DNA of 27,312 nt, from positions 1 to 27,312 of the forward strand of contig JACNFQ010000038.1 of assembly GCA_014384545.1 (NCBI GenBank). The letters are read 5' to 3'. Shown piece by piece: positions 16,158 through 25,900 of this stretch. Made by a program: the position numbers and the translations under genes. The notes under the pieces are model-generated. The model was not told where the DNA came from and ran no database searches. It worked only from the letters and a program-made list of their open reading frames with translations. Position 1 is the first letter of the stretch. Each line of letters starts with the position of its first letter. The stretch is from a bacterium. GTDB taxonomy: Bacteria; UBP7; UBA6624.

Positions 16158-16177
16158 GGGGGGGCAATTGCCCCCCC
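16158..16177. terminator. G7/C7 palindrome, possible bidirectional terminator
   Basis: Perfect inverted repeat GGGGGGGCAA/TTGCCCCCCC with no central spacer, starting 8 nt after the giant gene's stop codon (minus strand). There is no T-run on either side, so a classical intrinsic terminator is not certain. Position between convergent genes supports a terminator or transcript-end stabilising role. Confidence 0.45.
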
Positions 16178-16184
16178 TCGTCTC

Positions 16185-16920
16185 TTAGTTGATGATACAG
16201 GTATCGCGCTGGAAGAAGACTTCATCGGAGACATTCCCCCTCCGGTTGTCTGTCCAGAACGAATAAATCTCATCCCCATAGAAGGCAACAGCAGGGGAAT
16301 GTTGTTTCGTAGGCGAAGCGACAAAGTCGCCCAAGGGGACATCTGTCAGTTGCCATACTGGATCGTTGAACCCGAGGGGTGGCAAATCTTCAGTACATCC
16401 ATAATAGATACGCTCGGCTCCATCCCTGAAATCAGTCCAAACGAGCGCAAGGAGCGCAGCATCGAATTTGTCTAATCGCAACGCGACCGAAGGGTATATA
16501 GATGAGACCGTATTGAGGATATTGTTGACCTGCACCGTCGTTCGCCACGAGCGTCCCAAATCGATAGAAGTCTTGTTATAGACATTATCGCTGTTGAAAA
16601 ACCCAATGTGGAGGCTTGTTCCAGGAGCACCAACCGATTGTGACTCATCCGCCAGACTGGGCCGGATACCCGCACCTAATGTAGTGGAGCTTCGACACAA
16701 TGTACTTGAACCAGTGTTGCAGGCACCGTCTCCCGCTGTTGTGGAGAATCCGAAAGAATGAACCGTATTATTTGCCTCACTTTGGGGTTGATCTTCAAAG
16801 TTGAGGTCAAACCAACCGCCATTGACGGCATCGGGCACATGGACCATCCGTGAATGGTAAATCCGATGAACGGGGTTGCCTGGCGGCAACGAGTCGAATG
16901 TCGTCATCCAAGTTCCTGAA
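16185..16920 (-). other. C-terminal Asp-box/BNR propeller segment
   Basis: Residues about 3465-3708. About four blade-like repeats are visible: TWMTTFDS...RIYHSRMV, LHIGFFNSD, ALVWTDFRDGAERIYYG and IYSFWTDNRRG...VFFQRD. An Asp box, SIDLGRSW, lies at 16545-16568. The motifs resemble the internal segment strongly, as if the two are halves or duplicates of one fold. Confidence 0.65.
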
Positions 16921-19900
16921 CCCGCCAAAGCACCATCTGTTCCACCACTGACAGTCACATTGGCATTGCGGTCATCCGAATCCAAAAGGGTGGGGAGAGG
17001 GTATGTGGAAATCAACGGATGGTTATCTGGTCCCCAACCGAAGAGATTCGCACCAGGTGAGCCACCTGAACTATGGATTTGACCACCATGGGTAGCGACT
17101 GCTGTCGTTTCAATATTACCGACATATCCATCAGTTCCGACCACAAACATCTTCATTCCCTCTTGGGTCTTTAGTGTTCCAGTCGCATGGCGGATATAGG
17201 TCGTTCCTGCAGGAGGAGGGCTACCAAGGAAAGAGTAGTGGAGATAGATACGGCTCTTGTCACCATTCGGTAGGTTTGAACGGATATCCACGATATCACA
17301 GATTTGACCAGATAAGTAGACTTGTCCCGAGTTAATATCAAAGATCTGTGCCGTCTCACCCAAACTGTAGAACGCAGCATCCGCATCATCCACCAAGAAG
17401 ACAGCTTCGTCACCGTCTTGTTGCGGCGAAGCGGCTTTGCAGTCGCCCGAAGCGAATATAGGGTAGTTCAAGATACCGATATCTACGGGTCCCAAATCAC
17501 AAGAGTAGCTGATTCCAAGGTCTTCATCAAAGCAGCTGCTTGAACCTGCAGCAGATTGAATCATTGCATTGTGGTTCCCCGTCGTAATAGCCCTTAGACC
17601 GAAACGCCAGATTCCCGCACCATCAATCTGATAGCTATCCATGGTGAAAGCATTTGTGCTGAAGTCATGACGGTTCAAGTCTCCATCACCACCCGACACA
17701 TCATCAGAACCACCCCAGTAGTTACTGCGGGAATACATACCGTCCCACTCGTAACCTGTGGTGCTACCAAAGCTACCTTGATCCGACAACGGGTCACCAT
17801 CGGGGTCATAGAAAGAAGGAGTAAATCCAACCGTCATAGGCGTAATGCCAAAAAGGTCTCCTGTCGTTTGAGTGATCTGAACCTGAGGAGGATTGTTCAC
17901 AGTAAGCGGGGCGCCTGCACCACCTAATGTGGGGGAGTTATCGTTAGCACAGACTTGATCCATAGTGCGGATACTTACGGGGTCGCTGCTATAGGTAGCA
18001 AATTCCAAACAAGACTCCAATGAGAACCCTTCATCAGAAGGATCGTTATCGAAGAGGTATAGAGAAGGGCGCAAAGCCGATCCGGGTACCGTTACGGTAC
18101 ACGTTAGTCTGTCGGCGTTGGAATCTGGCATACCCGGCTGCGGATAGGTACAACCAACATCATCCGACCAACAATAGTCGGTGTGGTCATCTCCTCTAGA
18201 TGGTCCACCCGGCTGTCCAGGCTTCGCCAACCGATACCCTTCCACATTATCCCAAACGATCTTGTCGTTGGTGCCGTTGAAGGGTTGGTCATAAGGCCAA
18301 CCACCCGTATCATTACAGGACCATTGGGGCTGGAAATCCTCAAACTGTTCTGTGGGGTCGGGGGGATCGGCACTGGGCAAAGCGACACCTTCCGAGAACC
18401 GAATGGGGTCACCATCGGGGTCCCACGAACCCGCGTTCATCAATGTAAAAGTATGAACCGCATTGCTGAAGACATTCCCCGACTGAATCCCCAAATGGGC
18501 AAGCGGGATACGGTTTCTCCATACAGTCATATCGTAGGCATCTGAAACGGGTAGTCCTGCTGGACAGCCCACACCGATATCGGTTTGACAACCGCGAATA
18601 GCGACTCTTCGCTTGATACGCCAATCTCCGTCATTCAAGGGGGGTGTATTGAGCCACAAACCGACCCCCGAAACCTCGTTCAAACACTGGTGCTCCCAGA
18701 AAGCAGGGTTCGCACCATCTTGGGTATCCCCCGAGAAATCGGAAGCGAAGTTGACTCCGTCATAGTCACAATCCACCTCAACGAATAGATTACGTCCATA
18801 GGGGTCATGGCTACGGGAAGCATCGAGGTGGATTAGGGAACTGAATGCACCTGAATCGGGGTCACAATTGGGAAGGATCCCCGCTGGACACTCCCCGGGG
18901 AAGGGTTGGAATCCACCATCTCCTTGATCAAAGAGATAAACCCCATCCGCAATGACATCCAATAGAGTCGCATCGGGCGTCCGGAGTGTTCCGGAATCCC
19001 AATCCAACTGTTGATCCACAGCGCTTGACGGGTAAATACCGATTTGTGGTGGGAGCTGTCTAACAACCCTCACATTGACACTATGGGTGTCTTGGAGACC
19101 AAATGTATCAGTCGCAGTAAGTGAGACAGTAAACTGCGGAAACCCGCCCACGATATCGAGTCCATCGCCAATCCCGTTATAGGTACAAGTCGTCGTTGGC
19201 CCTGCCCCGCCTCCAGTGCCTCCACCACAATCCCAATTGAAACTCAGGGATTGGCCCTCAGGATCCGACGAATTATGGCTAGAGAAAGAGACGACAAAGT
19301 CGTCTGTGCTAGGGTCAAGAATGCTGACCCAAAGGATATGGTCTTCGGTATCTGGGTCGGTATCATCGGGACCCGATGCGACAGCGTGTGGCGCCCTGTT
19401 AACCATATTCCGAACCGGGACTTGGTTGAACTCTGTTTCACCAGCGGCACAACCCAATTCACAACTACCTGGTTGGACATGGGGATCATCGATTCTCAAG
19501 TTGATAGGGGCTACCGAATAGGGAATACCTGGCGTTTGGTTCGCAGGGTATTGGCATCTGTCCTCTTGGAAAGCAAAAGGTGAGAAAGGAGGATCGGTAT
19601 AGGTATTCCAAGTGTCGCCACAATCAAAAGTGAATTGGGAACTATTTAGTTCACTTTCCAAGTCCACGGAGAGATCAGCGACGAGGAGTATGTTTCTCTG
19701 GGAGGCACTACTGTCTACGACCTGAATAAAATCGGTTTGAGGGTCGATATATACCACCGGCATAGGGGGTGTATTCGTAATGCGTGCAATATTATGTGTA
19801 TCTACCACATTCAAAGTAGTGGCGTTGTTGTTACCAGCATCGCTAACCTGTAATGTCACACCAGGTCGCCCCACATCATTATGGGAGCAGGATTCCGTAC

Positions 19901-22900
19901 TTAGTGTTCCCGCCAAAGCACCATCACACCACCATTGGTAAGAGATGGTATCCCCATCGGGGTCCCAAGCCAAGTATCCCACTGCGGGTTCGGATGGGGA
20001 GTGCCAGTTGGAAGTGCTACCTACTGGAAGAACCCAGTCAGACCCATTTTCTGTAGCGACAGCGATAGGCGCACGGTTCTGCCAAACCTCAAAGGCCACA
20101 TACTCCGTGTCAAGAATCGCATTCTCTTGAGCTGTAGCACCATTCGCGACGAGGAGGTCCTCAAGGAGAGGCTCAGGGAAACTCAAGAGATCCCCCACAC
20201 AATCATCCACAGTAGCGACTGTTACCTTGGCGGAACCAGAGACTTCAAAGAGACGCACTTGGTCCCCGCGGGAAATTCCAAGATTGGCACAGCCACCGCC
20301 AATGAGCTGAACCGATGTATCACCCGCCGTTCCACTCACCGCAAAACTGCTCTTCGTATCAATCGCAATTCGTGCTTGGAGCGCGGTCAAGTAATTATCT
20401 GCCAAAGGACTCAAGTTGTCGATAAAGATCCGGTCAAGGAGACTGACCACACGGGCGTTATCAATCGTTTCGTAATCATCCGCCAATCCCAAATTGATGT
20501 TCAAGCGATCGTCACCCAATGCACCACCTCCCGTAATACAGGAAGCGACCGTCGTTGTCGTAGCACCAATCGTCATGGCATCATCCTCAATACGGACAGG
20601 ATTGCCAGCTTGGTATGCCTCTGCGGCACATTGTCCTACCCCAATATCGACGAAAGTGTCAGCAGCTGTTGCATCCGAACTGATCGGATCAATGATGTCA
20701 GTGGCGTCACAGAGGGTTACTGTAGAGAAAGTATCCGTTGTACCACCGCCGTTATCAGTGACACGAACAGCCGTTCCTGGCACATAGCCTCCCACACAAA
20801 CACCATCCGCCACATCGACCCAATCATTACCAAACGCACCATCTCTAATCAAGAGGTTTTGGTCGGCAACACAAGAGCCACTTGACCCAAATGTAAACCC
20901 ATCCCCGTCTGACAAATCACAAACTTCATAAGTAACGGTAAAAGTATCTGGACCCGCTGGATAGGGGTCGGCAAACTGACAAGTAAATGTGGGTGTAAGG
21001 TGATTGCCCGCATTCGTCTGCCCGTTACCACAGTCAATAGCATATTCCAGAGCCGACCCATCTGGGTCAAAACTATCACTCAAATCAATCTCCACGGCGT
21101 GGAATCCACTCCCAATCGCATCACCACTGTTATAGGAAGCGATCGCAACGGGGCGTTGGGGTTGACCTGGGTCATTCACCCAAACGACGACGACGCGCAC
21201 ATCCTGTGCCTCAGCCCCATTCGGATTCGCCTGAGGATTTCCTTGGTCATCATCCTCTACACGAATCGCAATCAAGTTAGGTCCATCCGGGGGTGCAGCA
21301 CAGAAATCACTACTAGACGAAACAGCGTAAGAGGGCAAACCAATATCCCAATCACAATCAATCTCAAACTGGGAAATACCATTGTTGACGAGCAACTCAC
21401 CATCCAAATCCCTAGAGTCAGAAGCGACCCACGAGATTGGCTGACCAGAAGGATGGTTCACATAAGGACCCGTAATCCTCAGTACACCTTGTGGTCTTTG
21501 GTTGTGCTCCGAAACATATACATCAAGAGATGAAGTATGTGAGAGAAGAGTGCCACCTGGTCCCCCATCATCCTCAACCGTCAAATCAACGGTGTAACCA
21601 GTAGGTAGGACAGCTGGCAAAGTGTATTCGCATGTCCAAGTAGCGTCACTAGACCCTGTCCAGTTCGTTAGGGTACCACCTGTACAGGCGGGCGTATAGG
21701 TAGTAATAACACCATCTAGATCGTGGGAACGGGAGCCATCAAAGTCCACACCAAAGATTCCCGAAGGGGGAATATCACCCAAATCCTCGGTACCCGAAGC
21801 CAAAACGAAAAAGGCGATCGGTCCGCGGTTCCGAGAAAGATCATCGCAAGGTGTGCCATCATTAGGACAGTCCCCCACATAAATCGTCGTCGTTACAACC
21901 TTAGAGGCCCCTTCGGCATCCGTTACGGTCAGTTCCACGGTGTAATCATGCTCATCTGAATAAGTGACTGCAGGGGGCGATATGCCTGTGGAGGTAGCAG
22001 GTGTGGCACCACCGAACGCATCGGCATCAAAGTCCCATGCGTAGGTGCATCCATCACAATCGGTTGGGTCAGCCAAAGTGACATCATCAGAGTCAACAGC
22101 AACAGCCGTAAACGCAACAGTCGTACCACTAGGGAAATCGCCTACAAAGGGTGTCGCTTGAATCGCTGCCTGAGGAGGCTCATTCTCCGGGGGCAAAACC
22201 CGTACCGTAATCTGATGATACCCCTTTACTCCCAGATTGTCAAAGACCCGAAGTCCAACGACTCCTTCTCGGTAACAGTTCAAATCTGTTCCAGCCGCAT
22301 TACATGCTCCCGAAACACCACCCGAAGAAACAGGCAATCCAAAGGTATCTCCGACAATCGCAGAAAGGAGACCATCCGCCAACCCATCATCATCATCTTG
22401 GTCTGTGAGTGTAAAGTTTGCAGGTACACCATCCCAAGTCCCCGTCAAATCCCATTCACAAGATTGGGTCAAATCCCTTTGGACATGACCATCAGGGTCT
22501 ACACTGGAACGACAATCTAGACTGAGTGTCGCTTCCCATATCAAGTTGTCCACGTATTCAGGAACAATCGGCCCCAAAGTAAACGCTGCTTCTGGGGCTT
22601 GATTCCCCGCTAATGGGTCGTGGTCATACCCGGGATCGATAGCGGCATCATCCGCGTACCCCAAAGAGATAGTTATATCTTTCGTCCCAACCTCGCCTTG
22701 GTTATCGGTTAGCGATAGCCTCACAGTCCAATCACCGACCGAGGAATATGTACAGAACGCTGTCCCATCACTATTGGTGAATAGTGTAGGAGCAGTCGTG
22801 TCTGGATCAGCCGACAAGTTATCCGCATCACAATTCCAGACCGCAGTCGCCGCAGGGTTGAAGCCAGCTCCATCCTCACGATCAAAAGAAGCTCTTCCAT

Positions 22901-25900
22901 CTAGACAGATAGAGAAAGAAGGGGTCGTTGCTGGGTAAGAAGAATGGTCCAAGACACCAGCAGTTTCTGTGCTTGTACAAGCCCCAAAGCCCAAGTCTGG
23001 ATATCCCAGCTTGATGAAGGCTTCAGGAGCATCATTTCCATAATCATCCAGATAAAACTCCGATGTAATCACAGGAGAACAGTTCGCCGGTTCAATCGTG
23101 TCACAAGCGCGCATCCAAATGCGGGGGCGGTAATCACCTGAGTTATATCCAAGGGGGTTATTCAAGGTAAGTCCCACCGAAGTGCCATTAGCAGTGGGCA
23201 ACCAATTGGCAGGGTTTTCGTCCCAGTCCACCATCCATTCACAGGAGACCGTATTCGAAGCACCACCACCGCCACCCGGACCATCGGGATCCCAAGTACC
23301 CCGTGTGTTAAACCCTACGGTCCATTGGCACTGTGCGGTTACATTCATCGAACCGACCAAACTATCAAGTTCACCCAAAGCCCTACCCGACTGCCCGGGT
23401 TGCGATGTGGCGTTCAAAAGACGCATAGCAGGAACGGGAGGTCGGTTTGTGTCGGTATCAATTGCCAACCACAAAACGGCACAATCAACACCACCATCCA
23501 CATCCGTTACTCTTAGACCGACCCGCTTCAATCCAGGGGTGGAATAAGGACCAGCCACGACAACACCCAAACCACTACCATCAGCAAAGGCTCCAGACAA
23601 ACAGGACTCCTTGGGGTCGCCAGCACCATCTAAATCCGTTTCATAATTGAAGTCATAAGCACAAGTCAAAGGAATCCCTGCAGGGACATCAGGATCAATA
23701 GAATCAAGGAGTCCCAATCCCACAAAATCGGTATCACCCAAACAAGAGAGATTAAAGGTATCACTATTTACAGAACCACTAGTGGGCTGTGCAGGATCCA
23801 ATGTCAAAATCGCTTGCGGAGCGTTGTTCAATCGGGTCGAAAAGGTATTATCTTCAACCCACTCACCATTGTCACAGATGCCGTTGGGACCTACATCGCA
23901 CATAGCGTGATACATCTTAGCCAAGCCACCACTTGACTCCTCAAAGACCACATGCCAGAACCCGTCAAACATGAGACCCGTTCCAGCGGGTTCAATCGAT
24001 AGAGCGGGACCATCTTGGACACCAGGTCCGCTCCCGTGGATCGCTGAAGGCACTGTGGTAGGTGCACCCCAAGTTACGCCCTTATCCGTTGATTCGACCC
24101 ACCAAATATCTTGGTCGCCTGTGTTGTCATCAGAGTAGAAAACGACGAGGTGATCGCCAAGAGGGTCGTTAGGATCAATCACCAAATCCGGGCTCGTAGC
24201 CGAAGAAGAACAGGGGGAAAGATGTGAGATATTCATCGGAGTTGGGTCCCAAGTGACATCGCCCGTAAAACCAAAATCAATATCCGCATGGTGGAAATAG
24301 ATTTGGCTTTGACCCAACGCGCACTCGTGGTCGTCAGACCACACAGCGAATAAGTGGTGCCCATCACTTGATACTTCAAGAATCTGTTGACCGGGACCAT
24401 TCGTGGAAGCGTTCGTTGCTGGGGGGTCATTACCAGAGATGAGTTGGTCGGTGCCCACCGTCAAGGGAACCTCCAAAACGCTTTGGGGCTCTCCTTCAAC
24501 ACAGGCAACAGGTGTCCAGTTAGAAGAAACAGGGTCTTCCACATCCAAACAGACAGGCGAACCTTGGGTCCCTTCGGCGTCTGTCGCTTTGACAGCGACA
24601 CGGAATTGCCCCGCTGCAGGGAAAACAAAACCCTGACCATCCACGCCCGTACCCGTGAGGGAATTCGCTTCCCACTGAACCTTGTTCATCGTCGTGGGGT
24701 CCGAGCAATCATTCCCTGGATCATTCGGAGGAAGAACGGTCGTTGCGCCTGTTAGATCTTCTGAAAGATCCGTAAAAAAAGCCGAACCATCATAGGAGAA
24801 GTCCCACCTGAGGGTAGATAGGGAATCGTCATCACAAATGGAGACACCAAAACCGACGAGCCCGCCCGTAGCTGGGTCAACCAATGGAGTTCCCCCACCA
24901 TTCTTAGGATCAATCAAAGTTTCATCGTCAAGTAGGGCTGTGAAAGCGCCTTGGGGCGGTGTATCAACTCCATATATCCAGAGTAGAGAAATCTCGGGGG
25001 CTGTATTGGCAGTGACCGTTACAAAAGAAATATCGTCATCCTCAACCAATCCGTCTGATACTTTCACGGCGGCAACATAAGATGCTAGATTGGTTGTATA
25101 GGTGTGGTTAAGGGTAGGCGTTGCCGTGGATTGCTCGGTATTGAAAATACTTACCTTCGCACCTTGGACGGTTGTGTAATTGTCAAGTAAGGGATCATTT
25201 AGGTTCAGTTGCCCAGCAGGAGCACAACTGATCGCAGTCGTTACAGTCGGTGTGGTGGTGATGTTGTCATCCACCTCAACTCTCTCTCCCCCCACCACAT
25301 TGGAACAATCACCCACGAGGACAAAGGGGTCGTTGAGATTACCATCCGATAGAAGAATAGGCTCTTCATACGCAAAGTCCCAGTCAAATACGAGCGTAGC
25401 GTTGGGGCTTGTATCTGTATCAAAGGAACCACTTGCATCAAACTGAACTTGGAAAGCGGAGGGATTGGGGTCAATCACCGTAAAAGCTAAGTCTGCAATG
25501 GGAGGAATGTTCTCACTGACCGTTACAGGAGCCGTTCGCGTATTACAAGCCAACTCGCCCGGATGAGGATCCACATCCGGCAAATCACAGTTGTCGTCCA
25601 ATACGGATACAGACAAGGTGACCGCCTGAGATCCTGTCCCAGGAACCAATGAACCCGCCTCCCAAGAGATATCCGCAAAAACGGTAGGACCACCGAAATC
25701 AATCTCAACACAGACCGGATTGCCCGCACCACCCGTACCCGGCTCGCAGAAGCGCCCCTCGTCCATTGTGCTAACCAAACCACCCAATATCTCATCCACA
25801 CTTACATCTAATGGATCGGCAACCACCAAAGTTCCAGTAGGAATACCTGCCGTACAAGAAACGACAGTCGTCCTATTATTCACCAATGATTCACCAGGAT

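Larger units (their letters stand above)
15935..16184. other. Convergent intergenic region with hairpins
   Basis: This 250-base gap separates two convergent genes. I find no convincing gene, tRNA or known small RNA. It holds several self-complementary elements. AGCCAC occurs at 15933-15938 and 15982-15987 and both can pair with GTGGCT at 15971-15976. The second pairing has a 5-nt loop. GGACGC (15015 + 1000 = 16015-16020) pairs with GCGTCC (16023-16028), followed by TTCTCT. A 20-bp perfect palindrome lies at 16158-16177. These probably end transcription from one or both sides. Confidence 0.5.
17455..23840 (-). repeat. Main array of about 14 PKD-like domains
   Basis: Consecutive units of about 100-200 residues, each opened by a linker like NAPQAIL, NRPPVPAM, NDAPEAFI, NQAPEAAF, NEPPQAAI, NRGPIAFF, NQRPQGVL, NRAPIAVA, NTPPMPVV, NRAPHAVA, NRIPLAHL or NNPPQVQI. 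DPDG-type turns and closing strands such as WTVRLSLTDNQG and FTVSLTATDTFG are typical of PKD folds. Most have a Cys just after the central Trp/Asp strand and a second Cys before the closing hairpin. Confidence 0.75.

Noticed and set aside
15935-16184. tRNA, SRP RNA or tmRNA in the convergent gap
   Set aside because: I looked on both strands for T-loop, SRP tetraloop and RNase P-like signatures and found none; only simple hairpins remain.
16107-16475. Plus-strand open frame of 122 codons across the end of the giant gene
   Set aside because: It lies mostly antisense to the giant gene's C-terminus, which has clear propeller motifs, and its product resembles nothing known.
19935-20885. Long plus-strand open frame of 316 codons opposite the giant gene
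   Set aside because: It is the complement of strongly supported PKD and module sequence. The product is rich in Arg, Ser, Thr and Ile in the way of a shadow frame, and no start signal is seen.
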